Below, in pieces: positions 33,444 through 44,700 of a stretch of 64,000 nucleotides of DNA. The position numbers and the translations under genes were made by a program. How positions within the stretch are numbered: position 1 is the stretch's first letter; each line of letters starts with the position of its first letter. Source of the DNA: Zopfochytrium polystomum (taxonomy: Eukaryota > Chytridiomycota > Chytridiomycetes > Chytridiales > Chytridiaceae); contig JAIVFJ010000231.1 in the NCBI GenBank assembly GCA_025765615.1, positions 1-64,000 of the forward strand, given 5' to 3'. The notes under the pieces were generated by a model that was given only the letters and a program-made list of their open reading frames with translations, did no database searches and was not told where the DNA came from.

Positions 33444-33543
33444 TGTCATGAATCATCCTCTGGAACCTTCTGGAACCTTCTAGCTGGAACTTTGTGGAAC
33501 TTTCTGGAACCTTCTTTGCCTTTCTGGCTTGTCTTGTTGTTGC
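33444..33543 (+). repeat. L3 LTR fragment, U3 end with heat-shock elements
   Basis: Starts TGTCATGAATCATCCTCTGG, the U3 end of the L3 LTR, and keeps four contiguous nGAAn/nTTCn units at 33462-33481. It is cut at 33543, where an L2 LTR begins. Confidence 0.7.
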
Positions 33544-35241
33544 TGTTAGGCAGAGCTGACTGGTTAGCAGGCAAGAGGCACAAGACGGACCTGAACCTAT
33601 TGTGACTGTCAGTATCGTTCTCAAGATGCCCATGGGAGAGCAAGCCACCGCCAATGCAGACCTTGGCACTGGCTTGCGCTGTTGGCAAATACTCCAAGTA
33701 TTGAGTGGAATGGAAACCTGGTGTTAACAGTTTTCCTCCTCCTTGGCTCAAGCAGATAATATAGGAGAGGTTTGTACCCCGTGTGTGAGACTGTGGTCTC
33801 TAAATCCTCATCCTGGGCTAAGGGTGGCAAATAGAGCAATGACCTAAATACCAATTCTGAAAAGTGAAAGAGGGGAAAAAGGAGATGTCTGGGGCCACTA
33901 GACAGGACAATGTATTTGGAGTCTTAAGAAGCCCAAGAAACACAAAGAAACTCTCTTACTACACACAAAGAGAAGGCTCTCACACTCAGACCAAAGGCAA
34001 CTGAGAAAAGGTGGCACACTAGCAAAGAATGTGCAGGGTTCTCTGGTCCATGACACAGAGTGGGTACAATGGGAGGCAAAAAGCCAAAGCCAAAGGGGAC
34101 TGGGAAATCCAGTAACAATGCTGGAGGCACAAGAGCCAGCAAGCTCCAGGGAGTAGCACTAAGTGCAGCACTCCAATCCAACTGAAGAAGACAAGAGAGC
34201 GGAGGAAAGTGGCCAGATCCCAGTCTGTTGGAGCCACCACCAGCAAAGCTCCCTCTTTGTCAAAGACAAGCCCTAAGTTGGAGGGGGTTGGACACAAAGG
34301 GCAAACACAAGGAACAGTTAGTGTGCAGAGATGCCTGTTGGATCAAGGAACACAAGGAACAGTTAGTGTGCAGAGGCGTCTATTGAATTAAATCAGAACT
34401 GGTTTTCCACTCAACAGAACCAAAAAACAACTTGCCTCACTCCCAGGAGAAGTTCCAACGCAATCCACACATAGACAGTGGGACTCTTCTTACTCCATTC
34501 TACTAGGACACAGACATCTGCATCTGCTTCAACCAAGCCAGAGGAATTCACTATCTTAGAAGCAAGGAAGGTTAACACCCACTCCCTCACCCAAATGTGG
34601 CACCATGACATCACAGGCATTAATCTGAGAGAAAGAGGGCCTGAACCCAGTGAAGACCAGGCCCACCAGAGGCCACAGGAGCCAACAACCAGGGAGGAGG
34701 GGGCATACCTGAGAGACCATTCCTGCAGCAATACCTGACCAGCCAACTCATTCATATCACCCTGAGAGACCTGGATTTGACTAGATGTGGCAAGGCAACT
34801 TCAGGCACAGGTTCACACACTCAACAAGATGGGGGGCAGCAGCTTAAATAGGAAAGGGTTGGAATCACCAGGGAGGAGGGAAAAAGGAGGGAAAACACCT
34901 ACAAAAAAAGCAAAACAATAAGTAAAACAGCAAAGAAAAGAATGGGAGGAGTGAATCACCAACCTAACCTGGACGGGGTGGTAATCCTCACAATTACCGG
35001 TTAAAAAGTGGGTATACACTTAATTTATGTGAGGTCAGAGTGTTGACAACCTGTTGTCCTCACATGTGCTGGTCACTCTTGCCTAGCAACTATTATACTG
35101 TGCATATCATCATTATGTATCAATAATTCATAACAGAGTTTTTTCTCTTTCTCTCTGGGTTGGGGAGAAGGACCACCCACAAACACACATCTCCACTTCA
35201 TTCACTCCTTCCACTCTCTCACTCAGAGTAGACTGTTTACA
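33544..35241 (-). repeat. L2 LTR on the minus strand, split by an L4 insertion
   Basis: The part 33544-33783 is the reverse complement of the right half of the L2 LTR at 14432-14845 (TGTTAGGCAGAGC at its edge). The part from 35065 to 35241 is the left half, ending CTGTTTACA. The L4 repeat 33784-35064 sits between them. Confidence 0.75.
33784..35064 (+). repeat. L4 repeat with TGTGAG/CTCACA ends inside an L2 LTR
   Basis: 1,281 bp, starting TGTGAGACTG and ending GTCCTCACA. The flanks are CGTG and TGTG; the uninterrupted L2 copy has one TGTG at this point, so a 4-bp target duplication with one later change fits. No coding frame of note. It shares most of its length with 15452-17180. Confidence 0.7.
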
Positions 35242-36415
35242 CAACAGCGTGGCAGCTATCTGGCTGCATCAACCACAGATTCTACCACCTCCAACAAACA
35301 GAATCAGCCAAGCTCAACTTTAGAAACCATTTCATTTGGGAGGCCCAAAATTTTTGACGCACTCTCCCAGCTGACTGCGTCATTCAATCTGGGCTTGCGA
35401 TTGTGCATTTGAAAGCTCTGATTCTCCTCTTTTGAACAAGCTGTCACACGCAGCTCTCTACATTGTCTCTACGGAATTTGATTGGCCCACGAAGTCGACA
35501 ACACTTCCTCAACTTTGTGTGAAATCGTCTCAACAGTGAGAAGCGATCAGAGAACACCCTTACACAGCTGTATTTTCCTGCTTCTGCTCTTTCCATTGAT
35601 ACCTAATGTGCCCTGCTACAACGTCTACAGCAGGAGCAACAAGCGATTTTGATAAGGGGGTCCAAAAGTCAGACTACCACTACCTCCTTTTGTCCTTTCT
35701 TGTGTGACAAGTCACCCCCTACGCCACAGGCTATACTTGGGTCAGCACTGTCTCTCGCACAGCAGGTGTCACTCAACGGATAATTGATTGCATTGATTTT
35801 GGGGAGCGACTCTTCCCCACTCATCAACACTATTTGATGGGCAGACAACCTCAGTCTTAACACTCAGCAATTTGATGCCTACTGTATCAACCACCAACCT
35901 CTCATCATCTTCCAGCCTTCACCAAGGAGGGTGATGGTGTTGCAGAAAATGCCATCAAGGTCATCTCCACATTGCTTCCTATCTCCTGATTGAAGCCCAG
36001 CTTCCAGGGTTCTTCGGTCCTAACCAATACGCCATGCTTCATCATTTCTGCGCAATTGTGTGCAACACACTCACACTGGTCGAATTCCATTTGAATATTA
36101 CCAAGGCCGAAAACCTCTTACCGTCAATTATCCAACTCTCCTCCTGACAGTGCTCCCTCCTCTTGTACTTGCCAGCAACTGTACCAGGCTTCCAGGAGGG
36201 GACAGCTGCCATCATCATCAACAAACACCTCAGATCAACCTCCAACTCTTCCCCAAGATATGGAAGACAATGATGACAATGACAACTATGTTGGAATTAT
36301 GACACATTTGCTGTCATCCTGGGTGAAGATGAAGTCGAACCTGAAAAAAGCCTAGTTCCAATAGCAGAATGAGCAGGCGAACATATCAAAAATGTGATAT
36401 GTGCCGCCCCAACTC
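35242..36415 (+). pseudogene. Remnants of LTR-element internal sequence, including Copia integrase
   Basis: The first 240 bp are shared, inverted, with 24000-24229. From about 35920 the plus strand in shifting frames reads EGDGVAENAIKVISTLL, then EAQLPGFFGPNQYAM, then HTHTGRIPFEYYQGRKP. These correspond to the GVAER-N+TI, LP--FW-EA and TP-E-W-G+KP blocks of Copia integrase. Several stops and frameshifts are present. Confidence 0.6.
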
Positions 36416-36626
36416 TGTCAGGAACATGGCAGGACAGGGCAAGGCAAGACAAGGAACTGAGGAGTGACGATTGTATTGTAAACAATAATTCACTTGAGGG
36501 ATGGAACAGGTCTCCCATCCCCCCCTTTTATACCTTTGGAGAGTCTTCCTTGTCAAAACTCAAAGAAAATTCCAGAAAGAACAATTAATAATACAAATAG
36601 TTCCAGAAAGTTCTAGAAGGTTCCAC
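36416..36626 (-). repeat. Truncated L3 LTR with five contiguous heat-shock units
   Basis: Begins TGTCAGGAACATGGCAGG and follows the L3 LTR through the TATA box (GGTATAAAAG on the minus strand, about 36526-36534). It ends inside U3, with units gTTCc, aGAAa, gTTCt, aGAAg and gTTCc at 36600-36624. Confidence 0.75.
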
Positions 36627-37772
36627 TGTTTTTGATAGTGAGGAAGAGCTCCCTTTGGCTCTTGAGTTGCAATTAGTGTCTGAGAAACTTGAGAGCCCCC
36701 TAATTTACATGTTTACAAAATCTTGTAATGCTTCTTATCTCTTATCTTTCCTTCCTTGTTAGTGCTGCCTTGTCATTAATTTTTCATTCTTTCATTTTTT
36801 TCAAACATTTTTCTTTCTTTCTTCCTTCTTTCTTTCTTTTTCTTTCTTTCTTATTGCCACTCTCCATATAAATAGCTGCCCTTGGAGAAGCAGCCTCATT
36901 AATCCCAACGATCTTTACAACACGACCTTCAATAAATGCCATTTCTAAGAAATTAGATTTGTTTCCACTGCAACCCCTGTTCCCTATGAGCCTCCTGTGA
37001 CATAAGCCTCAGCAGCCCTTCATCAGGTTGAACTCCTGTGACCACGCAGGGCTGGTTTTGTACCATCTCTTGAGGATCACCCTTGAGGTATAAAACTGTA
37101 CAATGACCCCACTCATGCAAGGACATTGATAATAGATAATGCTGTGCGCGATAACTTGTATGCTGTCGTTCATAGGACGACGGAAGATCAAAGTTCTGTC
37201 CTGATGGATGGATGAGTTATGAATAGAGCGATGCCACATTCCTCCTACTTTGGCGAATGCCGCCGCCAAACCGTTAGCGAGTGAGTAAGGATGTGTGAGT
37301 CCTAGTAAAGAGTTCAGTCGTAGTTTAAACTACGCTAGACGCTACAACCAGATTCAATACGAAGGTCTCCTAGTTTTAAAGTGTTGGAGCTCAGAATACT
37401 TGTGCGTCTGTGCGATATGCGCAGGGGGTTTCAGTTTCTCAGGATACCTAAAAAACGAAACCAAAAAAAAAAAAAAAAAAACATGTGTAAAGGCTACGAC
37501 CTCGGGCCAACAGCCCCGATTCCCTGGGTGCTGTTCAAGAAGGGGGGGTTTCCGACGTTGCTAAAGTATAGCGCAGGGCGTCACCAAAAATATTCAAACA
37601 TGAAGCTAACAAGGCCAACTTTGTCAGCACACAAAACCATCATCAAATGTTACGTAATCCACAGATTCCACGCTGTGTGTGAGTGCCAGCCAAGCGCGCG
37701 CGCGCAACAAAAGCCAAGCGCAACAAACCTGGCACTGACTTTCTTCTTTCACTTTCTTTGAATCAATCAATC
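36627..37772. other. Intergenic before the DUF4246 gene
   Basis: A pyrimidine tract of TTTC repeats at 36780-36850 and an A run at 37465-37482. A minus frame at 37009-37269 has no recognisable domain. No gene supported. Confidence 0.4.
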
Positions 37773-40217
37773 ATGCCTGGGCCACCGCCGCCAACGCGGA
37801 CGCCGACGCCGCCTCGTCCTCCTCCTCCTCCTCCTCCTCTTCTTCCTCCTCTTCTTCCTCCTCCTCGTCCTCCTCCTTTTCCTCCTCTTCTCCCTCCTCC
37901 TTTTCCTCCTCTTCTCCCTCCTCCTTTTCCTCCTCTTCTCCCTCCTCCTTTTATTACTCCTCGCCCACCTCCTCCTCCTTTTCCTCCTTTCTTTCGACTT
38001 CGTCCTACTCCTTTTGTTCTTCTGCCTCTCCCTCTTCGTCTTTATCCTCCTCCTCCTCCTCTGACGACGCCGCCGCCGTGGGATGCTCTTGCTACCGTTG
38101 TCAAGCGCGCCAAGAAACTGCGCGGCACCCAGCTGCCCTGCATCACTGTGCGCGAGGCGCACTACACTCGCGTCCTCAACGCCGTGCTTGGATCCAAGAC
38201 AGACTGGTGGTGCAAGCTCCTTCTGCCAGCCGCCGCCGCCTCCGCCGCTGACATCGACTCCATCGGCACACCTCTTACTACCGCGTCGGCAGGCCCGGCG
38301 GCGCCCGCCGCAGCAACGACCGTCGCCAATCGCTGGCGCGCCGAGGCCGCAGCCGCGCTCGAGGACATGGACCTCGCGTACGACCTGGCCTGGCGCTACG
38401 GCCGGATCGACTGCAACTCGAGCGAGTCGCTCGCCGCGGTCCGCGCCAGGACCGGCTGGCGGGGCCGCGGCTGCGACGGCCCGTGCGGCCAGATCAACTT
38501 TCCCGGCCGGCGGTTCGCCTGTCGCACCTGCCCGACCCGCTTCGACCTCTGCGCCACCTGCTTCGCGGACCCCGCCGTCCCCCACGACCCCACGCACACG
38601 TTCGCCGCGCTGCGGCTGCCGATCGAGTTCCCCGAGACCGAAGAGGACGCGCGCGAGTCGGCCAGGGCCGCGGCCGAGTTTATGATCGAGGAGTTGACGG
38701 ACATCGCCGCCCGCGCGATGCTGCGGTACGCGACGCCGCGCTGCGCGGACGAGGCCGTCGCGTGGCCCACCGCGTCGCACGGCGTCATTGTGTCGGACAA
38801 CGCCGTCCCCGAGGCCCTCCGCCGCAGGATCGCCGACCTCGCCGAGCCGCTGGTCGCGAATTCGCTCGAGGCGGGACGTTGGCACCCGGGATCGGACCGG
38901 CAAGTGCTGGACTTGGTCCATCCCTCAGACTATCCGCTCTGCTTCCGCCGCACGCTGTTCTCCTCCACGCCCGGCGCGATCGTCGGGGACTCGGTGGCGT
39001 ACAGCCAAAAGCCGGCAAGGCATCCGTCCAGGTACGGTATGAGACATGTCGGCACTCACGATGACGCGGACGTTTCAGGCAGCTTCGTGTGGCTCCCGTC
39101 GGAGTTCCGCGTCGCTGCCGACGGCACGGTTGCCATTGAATCGTACCTCAACAACCTGGATGAAAAGGAGCACCCCGAGCTCGTGCAGGTCATTGCGGAG
39201 GTGTTTGAGCGCATTCTTCCGATGCTCGAGTGCGCCATCGGATCTGCCCAAGCTGAGCCCAACGGCCGGCGACAAGGAGCGTCGTACTCTGAAAGCAGCT
39301 TTACCGAAGAAACCAAAGGGTGGAAGCCGAGCGAAGATTTCATCCGGAAGCACGTTTTCTTGTCGACTCGCTTCGGGAGCGCGACGACGCCGCCGGAGAT
39401 GTTGGCAGCCGGCACCAGCGAGTGGATACCGGAGCGATACCTGGCGGAGTACGAGCACATGCACCGTGCGGTCAACGTCCCACGCTTCCCGTCGGAATAT
39501 CACGGTTCACCGATATCTCTGCATCCGCAAAGCCTCAAGAACAGGACGCTCCAGGTGGTTGTGAAGATGTCCGAAATTCGCCTTACTCCGGAGAAACCGT
39601 CTTACAGCGGTGGCAAGTGGCACCTGGAGGGGATGTATAACGAGGCGATCGCGGCGACTGTCCTTGTTTACTACAACCTCGACAACATCGCCGACTCGAG
39701 GGTGACGTTCCGACACGTGTACCGCGTTCCGCGGTTCCAATCCGAGAACGACAGGCACCTGGGGCTCGAAAAGGTGTACGGATTCGAAGTCAATGCGCCT
39801 GAACTCCCCTCGAAAGGCACGCGCGTCACGGTCACCGGCGACGTTCGGGCCGCGCAAGGCCGCGCGGTGGCGTTCCCCAACTTTCACCAGCACCGCCTGG
39901 AGCCGTTCGCGCTGGCGGACGAGTCCCGCCCGGGCCGGCGCGCGGTGCTGGCGTTCTTTGTCGTGGACCCCGCCGTGCGGATCGCGTCGACGCGCGACGT
40001 TCCGAGGCAGCAGCGGACGCTGGCGACCCGGGAGCTCAGCGCCGCGCTGCTGGACAGGCTGCCGCTGGAAGTTGTCGGCGAAATAGTCAAGGCGGCGGGC
40101 GCCACTTTGAGCGAGGCGGAGGCGGAGAGTGTGGCGCAGTTGGTGATGCTGGAGCGGAGCAGCGGGGAAGTGGGCGGGTTTGCGGATGCTTACGGGATTT
40201 CGCTTTGTGAGCACTAA
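37773..40217 (+). CDS. DUF4246-family protein with ZZ-type zinc finger
   Basis: A single exon of 814 residues from ATG 37773 (an in-frame ATG at 37683 would add 30 basic residues). Residues 1-105 are a Pro/Leu/Phe-rich tract with four copies of an eight-residue FPPLLPPP unit. A ZZ-like zinc finger (CDGPCGQINFPG, then FACRTCPTRFDLCATCF and a downstream His pair) lies near residues 230-275. The C-terminal part has the DUF4246 blocks: LQVVVKMSEIRLTPEKPSY, then GGKWHLEGMYNEAIAATVL, and further on FFVVDPAVRIASTRDVPRQQ. The family is fungal and uncharacterised; its GKWHLEGMYNE region resembles the iron-binding core of 2-oxoglutarate oxygenases, which I treat as inference. Confidence 0.8.
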   Translation: MPGPPPPTRTPTPPRPPPPPPPLLPPLLPPPRPPPFPPLLPPPFPPLLPPPFPPLLPPPFITPRPPPPPFPPFFRLRPTPFVLLPLPLRLYPPPPPLTTPPPWDALATVVKRAKKLRGTQLPCITVREAHYTRVLNAVLGSKTDWWCKLLLPAAAASAADIDSIGTPLTTASAGPAAPAAATTVANRWRAEAAAALEDMDLAYDLAWRYGRIDCNSSESLAAVRARTGWRGRGCDGPCGQINFPGRRFACRTCPTRFDLCATCFADPAVPHDPTHTFAALRLPIEFPETEEDARESARAAAEFMIEELTDIAARAMLRYATPRCADEAVAWPTASHGVIVSDNAVPEALRRRIADLAEPLVANSLEAGRWHPGSDRQVLDLVHPSDYPLCFRRTLFSSTPGAIVGDSVAYSQKPARHPSRYGMRHVGTHDDADVSGSFVWLPSEFRVAADGTVAIESYLNNLDEKEHPELVQVIAEVFERILPMLECAIGSAQAEPNGRRQGASYSESSFTEETKGWKPSEDFIRKHVFLSTRFGSATTPPEMLAAGTSEWIPERYLAEYEHMHRAVNVPRFPSEYHGSPISLHPQSLKNRTLQVVVKMSEIRLTPEKPSYSGGKWHLEGMYNEAIAATVLVYYNLDNIADSRVTFRHVYRVPRFQSENDRHLGLEKVYGFEVNAPELPSKGTRVTVTGDVRAAQGRAVAFPNFHQHRLEPFALADESRPGRRAVLAFFVVDPAVRIASTRDVPRQQRTLATRELSAALLDRLPLEVVGEIVKAAGATLSEAEAESVAQLVMLERSSGEVGGFADAYGISLCEH

Positions 40218-41263
40218 ACCATGATTTGCTGGACACCTTACTATTTTTTTTCCCTCTCGTTCTTCGTAGCTATGCGGGCCTGTGTTGCCAAATCACTGCA
40301 ACAAAGATATTTTAGGTTAGAGGTTTTTTTTTTTTTTTTTTTTTTTCGTGTCTCACAATAGACGACATGAAAAATACGGCTCTTTGTTCACGCGGGCAGT
40401 GATGTAAAAAAACTGGGACGCTTTCCCTTGGGACTCCGTCATCGAGGATGTTTGGATTATGATCAGGTCTGCCGCTGCATTCCTCGTATTTGAACATCTG
40501 TGCCGTCGACTATCCCGGTAGACCCACTCCGTAGATTGAAACGCTGTCCACACCACCAAGTTTTTGCTTGTGTGGTGCCGAATCTTTGATTGCAGCACGC
40601 CAGCGGTAGCTAAATGCATCTTAATACGATGTCAGACATTTTTAACGAAAAGTGCTGAATTGGTGCAAGGAGCGCGTCGAGCGACGAAGGCAAACGAGCC
40701 GTTCCCTACATTCCACTGAGCTAAACTGAGTGTTCAATTGTTACTGGAAGCTCGATTTCGGGAAGTGTTTTACTCATTGATAGGAGTGTATATGGAGGGT
40801 ATGCAGTGGGCGAAAGGAAGAAGGCAGATAGCGAATTGAGCCGGAGCGGCATATGTCTAATGCAGGTGTTGTTTCCAAAATCAGAGAAGAATTATCAAAA
40901 TATACATGTGCAAACTAAGTGCTCTACCAATGTTCTATCTGAGCACGACATTTCGTGTTGAAGTATTCAAAACGGAGAAGTTTCAGGAAGAGCTTTATGT
41001 AGGGTGTGCGGGCAAGAGATGGGAGTGGGGAAGTGGAAAGTCCTCCGCGTTAAGAGGACAGTCCCAGAAAGTTTGGAAAGTCCAGAAATACATTCGCACA
41101 TGTGGGTCTAATGTAATTTAATTTCTATTGACTCTAGTGGATTTATCCAACGTCTACTGCTCGACTAGAAATGCCGGAAAGGAAAGGAACAAAAGAATCT
41201 GCACGCCCCAAAAGAAACAAAAGAAGTGCAATAAAAAGATACTTTAAAAAAATTGTGATCGCT
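40218..41263. other. Intergenic, about 1 kb
   Basis: A 23-base T run at 40324-40346; otherwise unremarkable sequence. No gene or repeat recognised. Confidence 0.5.
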
Positions 41264-42109
41264 TCAAACCTTCTCCAAAGCGCTGACCGACTTTGTGGTC
41301 TGGCCCATGTTCTTGCTTGTCACGCTGTCCTTCCCGGTGGACGCCTTCATCGACTCGATCCTGGACGCGTCCTCGCGGAGGTCGGTGCATATCACAAGGG
41401 TGGTCATAAACACCGACACGATCCAGCAAGGGTTGCCCCAGGCCAGGTATCCGGCGTCGGCGAGGGAGAACGGCTCGAAAAACACGACGAACGACGCGGC
41501 GCTGACGATGACCTGGACGCAGGCGATCGAGGCGATGCGCCACTGGACGGCCTTGACGACGGAGCTGGACGGCGGCATCGAGAGGCGCATGGCGAGGACG
41601 CCGACGATGCACATTGCGGCCTTGAGGACGAACTCGGCGGTGCCGAACGCGCTGCAGAGGAGGTCCGAGTGGTCCATGTCGTCGAAGCGGTTGAGGTACT
41701 GGAACACGGGGCGGAGGGTGCACGCGGTGCCCTGCATGATGTTGTTCAAGATGCCGAGTGCGCCAAAGACGGCGATGGCCCAGCGCCACGCGGGGGCGGC
41801 GGTCGTGGTGCCGGCTTGGAGCTGCAGCGCCTCGAGGTAGAACGAGACGATGGTTGTCGGGTAGCAGCCGGCGTTCCCGATGATGCTGAGGATGAGGATG
41901 GTGTTGGGGTCGAGGTCGAAGACTTTGGCGATGGCGAGGAAGCCGAAGAACATGAAGAGACCGAGCCAGGTGATGTGCGAGAGTATGATGGGCGTGGTGG
42001 CGCGGAAGGCGCGCGTGTAGGTGACCGTGAACACGTAGAGCAGGAAGACCCAGAGGAACTGCTCGGCGCGAAGGTGCTGCCGCACCGTGACTAGGACCGG
42101 ACCCGACAT
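41264..42109 (-). CDS. Seven-helix membrane protein, paralogue 1
   Basis: A single exon of 281 residues. Seven hydrophobic segments: LWVFLLYVFTVTYTRAF, then ITWLGLFMFFGFLAIAKVF, ILILSIIGNAGCYPTTIVSF, WRWAIAVFGALGILNNIM, AEFVLKAAMCIVGVLAMRL, ACVQVIVSAASFVVFF and CWIVSVFMTTLVICT. The tail is short, polar and Ser/Thr/Lys-rich. I do not recognise the family; it has no obvious rhodopsin Lys or transporter motif. A near-identical-length paralogue lies 4 kb away on the same strand. Confidence 0.7.
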   Translation of the reverse strand: MSGPVLVTVRQHLRAEQFLWVFLLYVFTVTYTRAFRATTPIILSHITWLGLFMFFGFLAIAKVFDLDPNTILILSIIGNAGCYPTTIVSFYLEALQLQAGTTTAAPAWRWAIAVFGALGILNNIMQGTACTLRPVFQYLNRFDDMDHSDLLCSAFGTAEFVLKAAMCIVGVLAMRLSMPPSSSVVKAVQWRIASIACVQVIVSAASFVVFFEPFSLADAGYLAWGNPCWIVSVFMTTLVICTDLREDASRIESMKASTGKDSVTSKNMGQTTKSVSALEKV

Positions 42110-43099
42110 TTTGCTTGGCGGTTTGGTGTATAGATGTGAGCTTGTTGGTTTCCAGTGAAATGTTCAGGCGCTGTTTTGGAACAGGCCGTTTGGGTAGCGA
42201 GAGGACCTCGTAAGGTTGGGCACAGGAAGTGATCGACGGTTTGCTGAACGTAAGATTGAAATTTGGTCCTCTATTGGTCACCAGGTGTCGTATTTAAGGA
42301 ACAGAAGGAGGGTGAGTGAGCGAGCGGGTTGAGCGAGAGAGAGCGAAGAGCGAGTGAGTTATAAATCGAAACAGAGGCAGACGTGGAAACAGGCTCGCAC
42401 GTGTTAGCCCACTGTCAAACCCATCAACACCAAACTTTTTGAAAATGTAGAACACCCTTCCTAGGTGGGGGCCAGCCCACGGAGATCAATCCAAACACCC
42501 AATCTGGCAGTTGGTTGAATTCCGAGATTGCGCCGGGTAATTCAAAATGTTGAAAGATTTTGGTATTTTCGACCTGGAGAAGCGGGCGAACTGAGTCTTT
42601 GTTGATTCGGGGGCGGAGGAACGCGAAGACCTGTCAAACAAAAAAAAAAAAAAAAAAGAAAGAACGTCAAACTGGAAACAATTCGAAGTCTCCACGGCCA
42701 ACATTCAACGAAGACGAAAGACGCGAACAAGACAAACTCCTAACTCTTGACGTTGGTTGACGCTACCCCCGCATCCACACCTACTTTCTCCCCCTCAAAT
42801 GCTCAACCTCCCCCCCCAAATTCTCAACCCCCACCCCTTGAAATAGGATTTTTTTAAATTTGTTGTTATTATGTGATACAAACCGTAAAGTACACCCTTC
42901 TCCTCCCTCGCCACCCGGAACCAAACAGCTTCCGCCGGGAACAAGACGGAACCCCGAAACACCGAAGACTGAAAATCGCTGGTTCCTATTCTAAAATAAA
43001 CGTCTCGGATGGGTCGCGAACATGTGGTTAAACCCCATGGGGTTTCACGACATACTCTAACACCCTCCCCCCACACACACAAACACACACCCACATCAC
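42110..43099. other. 5' flank of paralogue 1
   Basis: An A run at 42640-42657 and C-rich sequence near 42810-42835. Minus-strand frames have no recognised domain; part may be the 3' untranslated region of the LRR/transmembrane gene. Confidence 0.4.
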
Positions 43100-44700
43100 G
43101 CCCAGTTCGTCGGCGGCGACGGCATCCAGACCGACGCGGCCCTCTCGGACGGGACGGCGGCAGCGGTGCCTCAACGTCGGCGGCGGTGAGAGCGGCGTGG
43201 GCGGCGAGGGCGGCGCGGCGGGCGTCGGGGTCGGCGGCGCAGAGCGGGTCGTCTCTTTTCGTGTCGTTGCGGACTCTTGAAGGGAGTCCGGGGCGTGGGG
43301 GGAGGTGTGTGTGTGTGTGTGGTGTGTAGGTCGTAGAGTGGTGGATAAGAATGTGAAATTGCGCAGGAGAGGGTGAATGTTGTTTTTGTGTTTGTGAGAA
43401 TTAGGATCTCCCAACTTCGCCTCCCACTTCATCCCAGACAGCTGACCGGCAAGCATCTGGACGGCGCGGTCGGTGGGGCCGCGGGAAGCGGCCCAGGCGA
43501 CGACGGCGCCGGGAGGCCAGGTAGCGACGGGTCCGAGGGCGCGGTGGAGCGCGAGGTCCGTGGCACGGAAGAAACGTCCGTGGCACGGAAGAAACGAAAT
43601 GAAGTAAGAGGCCAGGACGCGAAAAAAAAGGGGAAAAAACCAAGCACTCAACTCGTAAACGTCCTGCTGCTTACTGCTGGTACTGCTGGTTCTGCTACTG
43701 CTGCTCGTAGTTGTGTTCGTATCGGTAGTGCCGCGAGTGCGGGGACGGCATCGGGGCGTCGGGCTGGTAGCACGCAGAGGGCGACAGCGGGTTGGCGGTG
43801 GCGGCTCCGACGGCAGGGTTCGCACCGGAGGACGAGTAGTCGGTGGTGGTGTCGGAGGCGTAGACCGTGCTCTTTGCAGCGGGTTGGGCGGCGGCCGCGA
43901 GGCCGCAGCCGGGTGTTCGCCAGTGGGGACGCGGGTTTGGTCGGCTGGGCGGGGTAAGCGCGGAGCGTAGCGTGTTGGAAGGCGGCGTCAGGGTTCTTGC
44001 GGGATTTAGCGCGGAGGAGGAAGGCGAGGAGGGCGACGGCGATGGCGGGGCCTGCGACGGCGAGCGGGCTGGCGCAGACGGTGGACTGCGACGGGGACGG
44101 TGACGAAGTTGTGCCAGCGGCGCGATACCGCGGTTTTGGAGGTCGATGGCGGCGTTCCAGAGGAGGATGAGGCTGAGGACGGCGAGCCGCTTCTGGTGAT
44201 GAGGAGCCGGTGGCAAGCATCACGCCGATGTCGTTGTTGATATCCTCTGCGGCGGAGGATGCAAAACCCCTGGTGGCAGAGGCCGTTTGGATTAGACTTT
44301 AGACTGGAGTTCCCGGTGTTTAGACTCGCGCGGGAGCACTGGGGACTTGTGTCACTGACCGCCGTCTGGTGGGTATCTCTGGCTCGTCTCGGTGGGGAAG
44401 CAGTTCAAGGCCTTGCTCCAAGATCTACCGGTCGCAACAAAGAAATCAATGATCAAAGATCGAAGTCCTTTTGCAAGACTTTAAATTCACTGGACTTACG
44501 GCAGGGAGGGAATAGTTCCGTTGTAAAACTTTCCGACAATGGACCTGTGTCCACCAGCGAACAAGAAAAAATGATCAGTATCCAAAGGGCGAATTTGAAA
44601 GCCACGACTGGTTTTCTTTCCATTTCCACTCACAGGGCAGTCAGTTTCCCGCAGCTTGCGAGTTGCGTGGCCCATGTGCGACGAGGCGATCGCGGCTGAC
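43100..44700 (-). CDS. LRR-type single-pass membrane protein, gene model unresolved
   Basis: Pieces that look coding on the minus strand, in order: a short block ending ASCGKLTAL (about 44630) spliced in phase 2 to SIVGKFYNGTIPSLP (about 44500-44545), then SWSKALNCFPTETSQRYPPD, which resembles the last LRR and cap of chytrid LRR proteins. Next come a Ser/Pro stalk, one membrane helix (SPLAVAGPAIAVALLAFLL, about 44040), a polar tail and a C-terminal-like end YRYEHNYEQQ with a stop at 43695-43697. The frame changes near 43920. Downstream, WPPGAVVAWAASRG (about 43500) could be part of a SAM-like domain if the real C-terminus is further along. Start and exact exons are not determined. Confidence 0.4.

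Noticed and set aside
37767..38921. 384-codon minus-strand open frame with Arg/Lys repeats
   Set aside because: Complement of the Pro-rich and ZZ-finger part of the DUF4246 gene.
41171..42094. 307-codon plus-strand open frame, Gly/Asp/Glu/His-rich
   Set aside because: Antisense of seven-helix paralogue 1; the same shadow appears opposite paralogue 2.
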